This document shows, one piece after another, positions 23,579 to 33,082 of a stretch of 64,000 nt of DNA. Location: assembly GCF_018614205.1 (NCBI RefSeq), contig NZ_JAGGOS010000027.1, positions 1 through 64,000 on the forward strand, written 5' to 3'. This DNA is from Streptomyces sp. ISL-36. GTDB taxonomy: Bacteria; Actinomycetota; Actinomycetes; Streptomycetales; Streptomycetaceae. The notes under the pieces were generated by a model that was not told the DNA's origin, did not search any database, and saw only the letters and a program-made list of their open reading frames with translations. How positions within the stretch are numbered: the stretch's first letter is position 1; each line of letters starts with the position of its first letter. The position numbers were made by a program, and so were the translations under genes.

Positions 23579-26500
23579 TCAGCGGGCGCGGGTCACAGGG
23601 CGGGGCAGCAGGTTCCGCAGCAGTTCCGCGGTTTCGGCCTCCATGTCGACGCCGCCGAGGAGCTGTTCGTTGATGCGGGTGAGGCGGGCGGCGGCCTCGC
23701 GCAGCGCGTCGATGTCGTCGGCGGCGTGGTGGGCGAGGAAGATCTGCCGGTGCAGCATCTCGCTCTCCTCCGCGGCGAGCAGGCCACGGCGAGCGGCCCA
23801 CAGGGCGCTGGGGATGTCGTCGGCTTCCCGGCACCGCCCAGACAGCTCGTACGCGACGTCCACGACCGCGGAGACCATCTCCTGGATGGCCGGCTCGGCC
23901 CAGGCGTAGCGCTGAGGGTCGATACCGGTGAAGGGCCGGCCGCGGACCAGAGCGAGCGCGCGGCGCAGGGCGAGGTCGCCGTCTTCGTCGTGGCGGGCAA
24001 GTCCGGTGCGGGCGAAGCGCTGGAAGCGGGTCCAGTCGCAGGTGACGGCGGGGCCGAGGCGGTACCGGCTGTCGCCGGTGTCCTGGACGCGCGGCAGATG
24101 GGCTTGGCCGTCGGCGTCCTTGCCCAGCCAGGAGCGGGTTCGGGAAATGACCGCGTTGCGCATCTGCTTGTTGACCAGGCGGCCCGGCCAGAGGGCGTCG
24201 TCGATGGCGTGGTGGTCGACGCCGGGGTTGAGGGCGAGGAATGTGACCAGCTCGGTGGCTGCCGTGAGGCGGTTGGAGTCGATCCGACCGCTGGCGCCTT
24301 CGATGCTGATGGGTCCGAGCAGCAGGACGGCCGGACCGGCTTCGGTAACTGCGTCAGCGGCCGGCTCGGCCGGCTGGGTGGCGGCCACTGCCGTCGGTGC
24401 GATCGGCTCGTCGGCTGCGGCGGGGTCGGTCTCAGCGTCGGGTGCAGGTGCGGGGATGGTGATGTGGACTGCCGGCGCGGCAGGGGCGGCGCAGGGGCTG
24501 GTCAGGGCGAGTGGGACGTCCGCCGGGCCGACGGCCAGCGGGGGCTCGTCGGCCGGCGCACCGCTGGGCGTTGGCTCGCTGGCGACCGCGTCGTCCTCGT
24601 CCTCGCCGGCCAGGACCTCGGCGAGCGAGGGCCCTGAGACAGGTTCACCCTGCGGGTGGTCCTCGTGTCCCGTCTCGGGCTTGATCAGGTCGCTCGACGA
24701 CGCGGAGTCGGTGTCGTCCGCGGCGCTGTCGGTGAGCTGCGGCGGCCCGTCATCCTCGGCGTTCTCATCCAGATCGAGTTCGGCGTACTCGGCGGGCAGC
24801 CCGTCCTCGTCCGCTGGGATCTCGGGACCTTCCTCGGTGCTGACGTCGCTGTCTGCGGTGCCATCAGAGCGCGTCCGTTCGTCCAGCTCGGGCTCGTCGT
24901 CGTCCCAGAGGTCGTCGATGCGGGTCCAGGCGGGGGCCAGGACGTCGGTGTCACTGGCAGCGAGCGTGAGCAGTTCGATGGCGTCGGCGAAGTGCTCGTC
25001 ACTCAGGCCCTGCAGCTGGACGGGCAGGTTGGAGCCAGGCAGGGCGATCGTGTCGTCCGGGCCAGCGCATACGAGGGTCCACGCCGCGGCCGGAAGGTCG
25101 GCGGTGGCGCCGGCGGTGATGACCGCCCCCGCAGCGCGGGGTTCTTCAGTGAGGGTGTCGAACAGCGCGGTTCGGTCGGTGCCGTCCGGCAGCTCTGCGG
25201 CGAGGAGGATGTGCGGAGTCCAGGCGCCGGCGGCGTCGTCCATGAGCCGGGCGGCGCGCAGGCTGTCCGCGCCGACGGCGGCCAGCGCGCGGCGCTGGTC
25301 GGCGGTGTGGCCAGCCAGTTCGGCGGTGGCGGCAGCGAGGTCGTCGATCCGGACGACGCGCTCAGGAGCGGCGGCGTCCAGTCCCGGCGCTGCGTCGTCC
25401 AGGGCGGTGACTTCGAGGTGGCCGGGCAGCGGAGTGCTGGCCAGCTCGACCGCGATGGCCTGCAGGACGTGGCGACTGAAGTCGGCGTCGCCGGCCAGGT
25501 TGAGGATGCCGACGTGCTCCAGGTCGACCAGGACCAGGTGGCCGGCGCCGTCCCAGCCGATCGAGACCAGCGCCGGGTACGGGGCGTCCGAGTCCTTCAG
25601 CTGCTCGTCGTCGGCCAGGTCCGGGCTGGAGGCCGTGCAGACCCACAGGTCCTGGCGACCCGCCGCCGCGGTGAAGGGTTTCATGGGCGCGGTGTCCTGA
25701 TCGAGGTGCAGCTCGACCTTGGCGTCGTGGAGAACGACCGCTTCGACGACGGGCAGTTCGCGGCCGACGGCAGCGAGGTTGAGGGCGAGGGTGCGCAGCG
25801 CGGTGCCGAGCAGGTCGAAGCCGGTGGGGTGCTGGGCGGCGCGCAGGCCCTGCTCGGTCGCGGCGGCGCGCCCCTTGGGCATGGGGATGCGGCGGCCGGG
25901 GCGGCGGCGGCGTTGCTGCAGGATCCGGCGGGTCGTCAGAGTGCCCACGAGCGCGGCCGCCAGGGCTCCGGCACCGGCCCATACGGCAACCGGGGCCAGG
26001 GCGGTGTCGTCGTCGCTGCTGGACTGTACGGCGGGTGCCTGGGTCCGGGTGCTGTCCGCGCTGGGCGCGGGGGCTGGGGTGGTTGGGGCGGGCTGTGCGG
26101 TACGGGCGGGTGCGGGGGTGGCGGCTGGCGTGGTCGGCCTTCCGGCCTCCGCGTCCTTGTCGGCGTCCTTCTCCGGAGTCGTATCGGGCGCAGGCCTCTC
26201 GTGCTGCGTGTCCTTGGGCTTCTCCGGCGTCTTCGGGCCGGTGGTGTTGTGGTCTGCGGGCGGCTCGTCCGTATCGGCCTGGGGCAGGTCCAGCTCCTGG
26301 CCCGGGTAGATCAGGTTGGGGTTGGTGAAGCGGCCGCCGCCGGGGGTGGGTTCTCCCTTGTTGGCCTCGTAGATGGCTGGCCAGTCCTCCGGGTCGCCGT
26401 GTTCGTCGGCGATCGACCAGAGGCTGTCGCCATCGCGGACCGTGACGCTGGCCGGCCGCTCTGATTCGTACTCGCCGGCGGTGGTGTCGCTGTCGCTCCC

Positions 26501-27250
26501 GTCCTGGGCCTGGTCCTCAACGTGCTTCTCGGGGGCCTTGGTCTGCGAACTGCTGCTCGCCGCAGGGGCGGGGCTGGCGGCCGAGGCGACGGGCCGGGCG
26601 TCGGCCGGCAGCTTGATGACAGCGCCCTTGGGCAGGTACTGGTCTCCCGCGGCGAGCTGCGGAATCTCGGGGTTCAGCGCTGCGATGTCCTTCCAGCGTT
26701 TGCCGTCCCCGAGATACTCCTCCGCCAGGTCCCACGGCAGCTCGGTGGCGGAGGCGACAGTGTGCTCCGGCCAGTCGGCTTCGTCGGCGAGAGCGGACGC
26801 CTTGGCGCTCGGCACTGCGCCGGTACCGCTCTCGCCCACGGTGTGGACGGCGATGGCCGCGACCGCGGGCCCCATTGTGGCGGCCGATGCGGCAGTGGGG
26901 GCGAGCAGCACGATCGAACCGATGAGGAACGACGCCAGGGACTGCAGTCCGCCCAGGCCCTTGATCCGCGGTGCGGAACGGCGCCGCAGCACGGCCAAGA
27001 GCTCCACCAGGACCGAGAAGGTGAAAGCCACCCAGGCGGCCCACCCGATGCAGGTCAGAACGACGAAGAAGAGGGAGCCATCGTCCTGCTCCAGCAGGCT
27101 GAACCCGCTGGCGAGTTCCGTCGGCTGATGGCCCACCTTCAGCAGCAGGTACGGGACTCCGCCGACCAGGCCCACCAGGGCGGCCAGGCCGATCAGGGCC
27201 CGCAGGAGGGCGCCGATGGCGCGCAGCGGGGCGGGGGTGCGGTGGGCCAT
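23579..27250 (-). CDS. Giant LysM-BTAD membrane protein of the Tad locus
   Basis: 1223 residues. Two or three N-terminal membrane segments (about 10-35, 60-85, 105-130), an early LysM-like region (AAGDQYLPKGAVIKL) and a clear LysM (VRDGDSLWSIADEHGDPEDW...NLIYPGQELDLP, about 270-325). A Pro/Thr/Ala linker and another membrane segment near 430-455 follow. A long domain comes next, then an acidic linker. The last 250 residues have a BTAD/SARP-type bacterial transcriptional-activator layout (LNPGVDHHAIDDALWPG then a helical repeat). The mix of cell-wall binding and a regulator-like C-terminus suggests a signalling scaffold for pilus assembly. Function unproven. Confidence 0.75.
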   Translation of the reverse strand: MAHRTPAPLRAIGALLRALIGLAALVGLVGGVPYLLLKVGHQPTELASGFSLLEQDDGSLFFVVLTCIGWAAWVAFTFSVLVELLAVLRRRSAPRIKGLGGLQSLASFLIGSIVLLAPTAASAATMGPAVAAIAVHTVGESGTGAVPSAKASALADEADWPEHTVASATELPWDLAEEYLGDGKRWKDIAALNPEIPQLAAGDQYLPKGAVIKLPADARPVASAASPAPAASSSSQTKAPEKHVEDQAQDGSDSDTTAGEYESERPASVTVRDGDSLWSIADEHGDPEDWPAIYEANKGEPTPGGGRFTNPNLIYPGQELDLPQADTDEPPADHNTTGPKTPEKPKDTQHERPAPDTTPEKDADKDAEAGRPTTPAATPAPARTAQPAPTTPAPAPSADSTRTQAPAVQSSSDDDTALAPVAVWAGAGALAAALVGTLTTRRILQQRRRRPGRRIPMPKGRAAATEQGLRAAQHPTGFDLLGTALRTLALNLAAVGRELPVVEAVVLHDAKVELHLDQDTAPMKPFTAAAGRQDLWVCTASSPDLADDEQLKDSDAPYPALVSIGWDGAGHLVLVDLEHVGILNLAGDADFSRHVLQAIAVELASTPLPGHLEVTALDDAAPGLDAAAPERVVRIDDLAAATAELAGHTADQRRALAAVGADSLRAARLMDDAAGAWTPHILLAAELPDGTDRTALFDTLTEEPRAAGAVITAGATADLPAAAWTLVCAGPDDTIALPGSNLPVQLQGLSDEHFADAIELLTLAASDTDVLAPAWTRIDDLWDDDEPELDERTRSDGTADSDVSTEEGPEIPADEDGLPAEYAELDLDENAEDDGPPQLTDSAADDTDSASSSDLIKPETGHEDHPQGEPVSGPSLAEVLAGEDEDDAVASEPTPSGAPADEPPLAVGPADVPLALTSPCAAPAAPAVHITIPAPAPDAETDPAAADEPIAPTAVAATQPAEPAADAVTEAGPAVLLLGPISIEGASGRIDSNRLTAATELVTFLALNPGVDHHAIDDALWPGRLVNKQMRNAVISRTRSWLGKDADGQAHLPRVQDTGDSRYRLGPAVTCDWTRFQRFARTGLARHDEDGDLALRRALALVRGRPFTGIDPQRYAWAEPAIQEMVSAVVDVAYELSGRCREADDIPSALWAARRGLLAAEESEMLHRQIFLAHHAADDIDALREAAARLTRINEQLLGGVDMEAETAELLRNLLPRPVTRAR

Positions 27251-27258
27251 GATGCGGC

Positions 27259-27720
27259 TCAGCCTCCAGCTTGGGTCTGCAGGTGTGCTGTCGCGGTGCC
27301 GGTCACGTGGATCGTGCCCTTGCCGACGAACTGCGCGAAGAACGTGTCGTAGGTGTCGTTCACGGTGACGGTCAGGCTCTGCCCACCGTCGGTGATGGTG
27401 ACATTGCCCTGGACGCCCGCGGCGGCGAGGTAGTCCTGCGCCGCGCCGACGGCCGCGTCGGGGTCGATGGTGATGGCGGTGCCCTCGATCGCCTGGGCCG
27501 GGTCGATCTGCTGGCCGGCGGTGCGGGCTGCTTCCTGGGCGAGGGAGGTCGCACGGTTGGCGGCGTTCAGCGCTCCGCCGCCGTCGACGAGCAGGCCCAT
27601 CACCATCAGGATCGCGAGCGTGGAGAGAGCAAAGTAGGTCGACATCGAGCCGCGGTCACGGCCGCGCGCTGGCCCGGCCGCCCGCCGACGGGCTCCCGGG
27701 TGGTGGATGCGGATGTTCAC
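27259..27720 (-). CDS. TadG-like pilus assembly protein
   Basis: 153 residues, GTG start overlapping the preceding stop. Basic N-terminus, then DRGSMSTYFALSTLAILMVMGLLVDGGGALN, a type IV pilin-like hydrophobic segment; Glu at +5 is replaced by Tyr. The C-terminus is a small beta domain (NVTITDGGQSLTVTVNDTY). TadG-like proteins are minor pseudopilin-type components. Confidence 0.7.
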   Translation of the reverse strand: MNIRIHHPGARRRAAGPARGRDRGSMSTYFALSTLAILMVMGLLVDGGGALNAANRATSLAQEAARTAGQQIDPAQAIEGTAITIDPDAAVGAAQDYLAAAGVQGNVTITDGGQSLTVTVNDTYDTFFAQFVGKGTIHVTGTATAHLQTQAGG

Positions 27721-28178
27721 TGTCGACCCCGATAGGTGTCGATGGGGCTGGTCCACGATGCGGTGAGCGTCTTGGACCCGGGCAGCCCCGGCAGGCCGAT
27801 GTCGGAGAGGTTCGCCGTACAGGAGATCGTCGCGGTCACGTTCGCCTCGACGCCGAGGTCGAGGCTGTAGCCGGCGGTGTCGACCGCCACGCTGGAGGTC
27901 CGGCAGGTGATGCCCTCACCCTGCAGGCTCCGGGTGGCCGCGGCCTGTGCCTCGGCCTGCGCGCTGCCGGCGTCGCGCTCGAGCGAGGCGGCGCGGGCCG
28001 CCGCGCGGGCCGCAAAGTCCACCGCACCGTCGGCGTCCGTCACCCGGCCGAAGGCGATCATCAGCAGGAGCAGCCCAATCATCACCGGGGCCAGGACCGC
28101 GGTCTCCAGGGCGTAGGAGCCCCGGTCGGAGCGCAACGCCCGCGTGAGGCGCTGCTCGTAGGTGGAGGGGACGGTCAC
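27717..28178 (-). CDS. TadE-like minor pseudopilin
   Basis: 153 residues. RSDRGSYALETAVLAPVMIGLLLLMIAFG has the prepilin cleavage pattern G|SYALE with Glu at +5, then a membrane segment and a long helix (AARAAARAASLERDAGSAQAEA). The C-terminal part contains two Cys that could pair (ITCRTS...ISCTAN). GTG start overlaps the upstream stop. Confidence 0.75.
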   Translation of the reverse strand: MTVPSTYEQRLTRALRSDRGSYALETAVLAPVMIGLLLLMIAFGRVTDADGAVDFAARAAARAASLERDAGSAQAEAQAAATRSLQGEGITCRTSSVAVDTAGYSLDLGVEANVTATISCTANLSDIGLPGLPGSKTLTASWTSPIDTYRGRQ

Positions 28179-28597
28179 GGGTTGGTCCACCGTTCGACGG
28201 GGGCGTCGGCGTGCTGAACTACGTCGAGCGTCACGCCGGGGACAAGAGTGGCGACGCTGCCGCGTACGGTGATGCGGATCTCCTCCGTGGTGCTCCCTGC
28301 TGAGGAGACGCTCGCGCCCCGGACGCTGCTGCCGAAGCGGTTCAGGAACGTCTGCGCCTGGGCGACGCCGTCCCCCTCGCTCGCACCGAACTGACGCCCG
28401 GCTTCGACGCCCTGCCGCGCGGCGGACTGGGCGACCTTGCGGGCGTGGAAGTACAGGCCGACCTGGATGGCGGTGAAGACCAGCGCAAGCACGACGAGCG
28501 CCAGGACCGCGAACTCCACGCTGGCCGCACCACGCTCGCCGCGCAGCCGACGGTTCCGGATGAAGGTCCGCAGGCCTCTCGGGGCCCGTGCTCTCAC
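28175..28597 (-). CDS. TadE-like minor pseudopilin
   Basis: 140 residues from a GTG. RGERGAASVEFAVLALVVLALVFTAIQVGLYFHAR: cleavage motif G|AASVE with Glu at +5, and the classical TadE hydrophobic segment. An Ala/Gln helix and a short beta domain follow. Overlaps the next gene by four bases. Confidence 0.8.
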   Translation of the reverse strand: MRARAPRGLRTFIRNRRLRGERGAASVEFAVLALVVLALVFTAIQVGLYFHARKVAQSAARQGVEAGRQFGASEGDGVAQAQTFLNRFGSSVRGASVSSAGSTTEEIRITVRGSVATLVPGVTLDVVQHADAPVERWTNP

Positions 28598-28634
28598 GCT
28601 GTTCCCTCCCCTGTTTACTGGTGGATCGCTCTGC

Positions 28635-28823
28635 TCAGCCGCCGTTGATGATCCCGATCTTCTCCAGGAGCTTGCTCCGCACGGCAACGACGAGGAGTCC
28701 GGCGCCGACCAGAAGGGCGCCGGTGATCAGGGCGAGTTCGGTGCTGGTCGCGCCGCGGTCGCGCCGGTCCTTCAGGTGGTGGTAACGGGTGCGGATCCAC
28801 ACGGTCAGGGTCTGGATGTCCAT
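28635..28823 (-). CDS. Flp-type major pilin
   Basis: 62 residues. RRDRGATSTELALITGALLVGAGLLVVAVRSKLLEKIG shows the class IVb pilin cleavage motif (G|ATSTE) followed by a single hydrophobic helix. Size and position between TadC and TadE fit the structural pilin Flp. No prepilin peptidase (TadV) is encoded in the window, so processing would depend on a gene elsewhere. Confidence 0.85.
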   Translation of the reverse strand: MDIQTLTVWIRTRYHHLKDRRDRGATSTELALITGALLVGAGLLVVAVRSKLLEKIGIINGG

Positions 28824-28838
28824 GGCGCTGGTTCTCCT

Positions 28839-29735
28839 TCAGCTTCCGAGGATGGTGATCGTGATGGGGATCATCACGAAGACGAGCATGAGGATGACGC
28901 CGAAGGTGACCGGCAGGATCATCGCGGCGCTCGCCTCATTGGCCTGCGCTTTCGCATCGCTGAGCAGGGCGATGCGCAGCTGGCGGGCCTGTGCCTGGAG
29001 GGTGGTGTAGACGGCGGCGCCGTCGCCGGCCAGGGCGAGGGTGTCGGCCGGGCGGGTCAGTTCGGGGATGTCGAGTTCGTCGCCGAGTTGCTTGAGTGCG
29101 TCCCAGACGGTGACGCCGGCGAGGTCGGCCTCGTGGAAGACCTGGCGCATGCGGACGAAGATCCAGCCGTCGCCGACCTCGGCGGTCTGTGTCAGGGCCT
29201 GGGCGGCGCCGGAGTTGGCGATGCGGGCCAGGGCCACGCGCTCCAGGTAGGAGGCGGCGGCGTGTCGGACGATGAGGCGGGCGGCCGCGGCGTCGCGGGC
29301 GACGTCCTTGCCGGGCAGGAACCAGAACAGTCCGGCCAGAGCGAGGCTGATCACCGCGGGGACCGTGTAGGGGAAGGGGGTTCCGGCCAGGGCGAGCAGG
29401 GCTTGGAGCAGCTGGGGCGCCAGCAGCCCGTACAGGGCCAAGAGGAACCGCTTGCCGAGGTGTGCGGCGGGGCTGATGCGCAGCAGGTTCAGGTCTCGGA
29501 CGGGCAGGGTGATCCTGCTGCCGAACTCGCCGAGCAGTCGGGCCCCGACCTTCTCTTGCAGGGTGCCGGTCGACTTGGGTGCGGCCGTGGGCAGGAGGGG
29601 TCCGCTGGTCTTGCTGACGTCGAGGCGGTCCAGGACGGAGGCGAGGTCGCGGCGGGCGGGGAGCAGTGCTCGGACGGCTAGGCCGATCAGGGCGCCGGCG
29701 GCGGCCGCAGGAAGGACGGCCTCCATGGGGATCAT
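28839..29735 (-). CDS. TadC, Tad inner-membrane platform protein
   Basis: 298 residues, ATG overlapping the TadB stop (ATGA). An N-terminal membrane segment, a cytoplasmic region, and a type II secretion F-domain (AASYLERVALARIANSGAAQALTQTAEVGDGWIFVRM...AGVTVWDALKQLGDELDIPEL) are followed by C-terminal membrane helices. With TadB it forms the base on which the TadA ATPase works. Confidence 0.8.
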   Translation of the reverse strand: MIPMEAVLPAAAAGALIGLAVRALLPARRDLASVLDRLDVSKTSGPLLPTAAPKSTGTLQEKVGARLLGEFGSRITLPVRDLNLLRISPAAHLGKRFLLALYGLLAPQLLQALLALAGTPFPYTVPAVISLALAGLFWFLPGKDVARDAAAARLIVRHAAASYLERVALARIANSGAAQALTQTAEVGDGWIFVRMRQVFHEADLAGVTVWDALKQLGDELDIPELTRPADTLALAGDGAAVYTTLQAQARQLRIALLSDAKAQANEASAAMILPVTFGVILMLVFVMIPITITILGS

Positions 29736-30652
29736 CGGGCGCCTCCTGTGACGGCGGTGACCTGCGCGGCGGGCAGTGGGTCGATCAGGCGCGGGTCGGG
29801 TGCGGTGCGGGCAATCTTCCGCAGCCAGCGCAGGGTGTAGGCGAACAGGCCGCCGAGGACGGCCAGCACGATCTGGCCGAGCGGGGACTGGTACCAGCCG
29901 GACCAGGCGTCGTTGAGCATGCAGCCGACGACGACGAAGCAGATGACGGCGCTGACCATGCGGCTGGATTTGCGGACCTTGGCGCGGTCGGCCTCGATGT
30001 CGCGGGCGTCGGCTGCCTGCTGGTGGATGGTGACGGCCAGCGCCTCGAGCGCGGCCGAGAGGCCGGGGCCCTTGTAGACGGCGTGAGACTGGAAGAGCAG
30101 GACGACGTGGTCGGACACGCCGTCGGCGAGCTCGTCGGCGAACTGGGCGAAGGCGTCGTGGGCTTCCATGCCCGAGCGCAGCCGGTCGGCGAGCGCCCTC
30201 ACGTTCGGCGCGATAGGGGTCGGGGCGGCCTTGGCCGAGGCGCGGATGGTCTGCGGCAGGCTGATGCCGGCCTGGTGAACTCCGGCGAGGTGGTTGAGCC
30301 ACTGCCCCAGCGCCTCCAGGCGCTCGATGCGCTGGGTGGCGGCGGTGCCGGGGTTGAGGACGTAGGGCAGTCCGAGGACGGCGGTGCCCGCGAGGAGGCC
30401 GTGGACGGGCCAGCCGGTCCACGCCCACATCACCAGGCCGACCATGCCCGCGGTCGTGACCAGGTGCCGCCAGCGGCGCTGCCACGCCTCGGGGAGTTCC
30501 GCCTTCGCGCGCTGGATCCGGCCGGTCATCCGGGACGTCGGTTTCGTCGGATCGGGGATGCGGCCGCGGAGCTCCCGTGCCGCGGCGAGGAGCGCGAGGA
30601 GGGTCAGGACGGTGCAGCAGGCGGCGACGAGGGCGAGCTGGGAGGTGGTCAT
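29732..30652 (-). CDS. TadB, Tad inner-membrane platform protein
   Basis: 306 residues, ATG overlapping the TadA stop. Membrane segments near 5-20 and 70-105. F-domain-like core (LEALGQWLNHLAGVHQAGISLPQTIRASAKAAP...LADGVSDHVVLLFQSHAVYKGPGLSAALEALA), then two C-terminal membrane helices. Pairs with TadC. Confidence 0.85.
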   Translation of the reverse strand: MTTSQLALVAACCTVLTLLALLAAARELRGRIPDPTKPTSRMTGRIQRAKAELPEAWQRRWRHLVTTAGMVGLVMWAWTGWPVHGLLAGTAVLGLPYVLNPGTAATQRIERLEALGQWLNHLAGVHQAGISLPQTIRASAKAAPTPIAPNVRALADRLRSGMEAHDAFAQFADELADGVSDHVVLLFQSHAVYKGPGLSAALEALAVTIHQQAADARDIEADRAKVRKSSRMVSAVICFVVVGCMLNDAWSGWYQSPLGQIVLAVLGGLFAYTLRWLRKIARTAPDPRLIDPLPAAQVTAVTGGAR

Positions 30653-32220
30653 CGGCGGCCTACTGTCTGCAGCGGGCCGAGCCAGGCGCCGAAGGGGTTG
30701 TCGTTGAGCCACTGCCGGTTGAACAAGCCGGTGCGCTCGAGGTCGTCGATGAAGCTGGGCATGTTCTTGTAGATGGCGCGCAGTTCTCCGCCTTGAGGGG
30801 TGAAGAGTTCGGTGGTGACGGGTCGGCCGCCTTCGCCGACGACGTCATGGACCTCGTAGATGTTGGAGACGAAGCGGTGCTTGCGGCCGCCGATCGCGGT
30901 CTCGTCCAGGTAGGTCAGGTAGACCACGAGGTCGATGGAGGAAGCGATGAGGTGGTGCGCGGCCTCTGTCTGCATGCCGGCCTCGGTGCACAGCTGGACC
31001 AGGCGGCTGATGATGGCGTGCGGACGGCGGACATGGAGGGTGCACATCGAGCCGGATCCGCCCGCACTCATGGCCTGCAGCATCGGCACGATCTCGGTGG
31101 AGCGGACCTCGCCGACGATGACGCGGGTGGCGTTGTAGCGCAAGGCCGTAGCGAACATATCGGAGATGGTGACCTCGCCGGCTGCGGCGCCGCCGCGGAC
31201 CTCGCCGTTGGACTGCCGCGCCTCGAACGCGTACGTCACCGGACCGGGCTTGGGGCCGGGCTCGTCCAGATACAGCTCACGGTCCGACTCCAACGTGACC
31301 AGCCGCTCCGAGGGCGGGATCTCCCGGCCCAGCGCGCGCAGCAGCGACGTCTTGCCGGCGCCCATGTCGCCGACGACCAGAATGTTCATCTTGGCGTGCA
31401 CGCACGCGGCCAGGAACCGCTCCAGGATCGGGTTGATCGAGCCCCACTGAACCAGCTCGGCGATGCCGTGCTGCCGGATCCTGTGCCGGCGGATCACGAC
31501 GGACGGCCGGGTGGTGAGCAGGCTCGCAGTCACTCGGCTGCCGTCGGGCATGCGGAAGCCCACCATCGGGGTGGCCTGCGTCAGGGATCGTTCGCCGTGT
31601 CCCGACAGGCTGGCCATCCTGTTGACCCAGGTGATCAGCTCCTCGTGGGAGTCGGCGACCTTCTCGATCGTCTGGCGAGGACGGTCGTGGTATTCGACAT
31701 GAGCGCGCAGGCCGTCGACCATGACGTCCTCGACGCCCTCCTGGTCCAGCAGCGACTGCAGCCGCCCGCCCCGGTACATCGAGTCGAAGACCGCGGTGCC
31801 GATCGCGGCTTCCTGCTCCGCGGTGAGCGGGGTGTTGCCCTGGGCGTACTTCGTGGCCCAGTCCGCGACCGCGTTGCGCACCAGGCGCTTGGCGAGTGCC
31901 CGCCTGTCGACCTCCTCGAGGAGTTTGTTGGGGTCCTCCGCGCTGAGCTGCTTCGACACCTGGGCTTGCAGGTCCTCGATCACCTCCCAGCCGACAGGGA
32001 TCTCACCCGGCATACCGGCCAGTCGGGGCATCGCCGCCGGGCCGACGGAACCCGTCGGAGCCGCAGGGATGGGAACGGCAACCGCTGATGACTGCGCGGA
32101 GGCCGCGGGCGTGGGCGGGCGGTTCTGGCCGATCCGGCCGACGAGCAGGCCGGCGATGTCCTCGCGACCCATCGGCGCGGGGTGGCCGTTGACGCCGGGA
32201 CGCTGGTGGGTGTCAGCCAC
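30649..32220 (-). CDS. TadA, CpaF-family secretion ATPase
   Basis: 523 residues (GTG at 32220; an in-frame GTG at 32229 is also possible). Walker A VVGDMGAGKTSLL, Walker B-type VIVGEVRSTE, and a His box (MCTLHVRRP) mark the VirB11/TadA hexameric ATPase that powers pilus extension. The first 80 residues are a Pro/Ala-rich disordered extension. It overlaps the TadZ stop. Confidence 0.9.
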   Translation of the reverse strand: MADTHQRPGVNGHPAPMGREDIAGLLVGRIGQNRPPTPAASAQSSAVAVPIPAAPTGSVGPAAMPRLAGMPGEIPVGWEVIEDLQAQVSKQLSAEDPNKLLEEVDRRALAKRLVRNAVADWATKYAQGNTPLTAEQEAAIGTAVFDSMYRGGRLQSLLDQEGVEDVMVDGLRAHVEYHDRPRQTIEKVADSHEELITWVNRMASLSGHGERSLTQATPMVGFRMPDGSRVTASLLTTRPSVVIRRHRIRQHGIAELVQWGSINPILERFLAACVHAKMNILVVGDMGAGKTSLLRALGREIPPSERLVTLESDRELYLDEPGPKPGPVTYAFEARQSNGEVRGGAAAGEVTISDMFATALRYNATRVIVGEVRSTEIVPMLQAMSAGGSGSMCTLHVRRPHAIISRLVQLCTEAGMQTEAAHHLIASSIDLVVYLTYLDETAIGGRKHRFVSNIYEVHDVVGEGGRPVTTELFTPQGGELRAIYKNMPSFIDDLERTGLFNRQWLNDNPFGAWLGPLQTVGRR

Positions 32221-33082
32221 GCGCCCCACCTCTCTCGCTCAGGCGCTGCAGAACACCGGCCAGCTGCGGGTTCGCTGTGCGGGGCGGGTACTGCTGCTGA
32301 ATCGCCCGACGGGAGGCGGCGGCCTCGAACTGCTCGGTCGCGGTCCGGGCATGACGCAACAGGGCACTGCGTCCGTAGCCGCGGGGCGGAGGGCCGCCGG
32401 CCGTGAAGTACCCGGCCGTGGCGGGGTCGTACGGCAGGCCGGCCAGGACCGGCACCTTCAACGCCTCGGTGACCTGGTGGGCGCGGTAAGGACCGTCCTC
32501 GATGAGCAGCAGACCCAGCGCGTCCGGCCCGCTGCCGCGTTCGGCGAGCTCGGCGCGCAACGGATCGATGACGTGACGGGCCAGAGTGAGGGACTGCTCA
32601 GTCCCTCGCACGACGAGGAGGACCAGATCGGCCTTGTGTAGCAGCGGTGCGGGCGTGAGCGTGGTGTGGAGACGGCCGGACTCGAGCGCGAGGCGGCCGG
32701 CGTCGACGAAGACGTCGTATCCGGCCTCTTCGGCCAGGACGTGCATGACCTCCGACAGGGCCGGCCAGGTCCTGCCCAGTGCGGCTGCCTGCCCGGGGTC
32801 GGTCAGGCCGGGCAGGAGCTTGCGGTGTCCGGCGTCGTCCATCGGCCACAGGTGGGACGCGAAGGCCTGTGCGAGCGCGTCCGGTCCGGTGCGTTCGGCG
32901 GCCGCCAGGTGGTAGAGGCCGTAGCCGGCGCCGACTTCGCCCTGGAGGAATCCGGCCCGCAGGGTGCCGCCTGCCGGATCGCACTCGGCGAGCAGGCTCG
33001 GGCGCTTCGAGGCGAGGGTGAGGGCGAGCGCGGAGGTGGTGACGCCGCAGGATTTCGCGGAGACGAGGGCGGTGACCGGCAT
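32213..33082 (-). CDS. TadZ/CpaE-like MinD-family ATPase
   Basis: 289 residues. The N-terminus has a deviant Walker A-like loop (VSAKSCGVTTSALALTLA) in place of KGGxGKT, followed by ECDPAGGTLRAG and VFVDAGRL typical of ParA/MinD/CpaE proteins. The missing second Lys of the loop suggests weak or absent ATP hydrolysis. The family places the Tad machine at a cell site. ATG start shares one base with the CpaB stop. Confidence 0.75.
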   Translation of the reverse strand: MPVTALVSAKSCGVTTSALALTLASKRPSLLAECDPAGGTLRAGFLQGEVGAGYGLYHLAAAERTGPDALAQAFASHLWPMDDAGHRKLLPGLTDPGQAAALGRTWPALSEVMHVLAEEAGYDVFVDAGRLALESGRLHTTLTPAPLLHKADLVLLVVRGTEQSLTLARHVIDPLRAELAERGSGPDALGLLLIEDGPYRAHQVTEALKVPVLAGLPYDPATAGYFTAGGPPPRGYGRSALLRHARTATEQFEAAASRRAIQQQYPPRTANPQLAGVLQRLSERGGARG

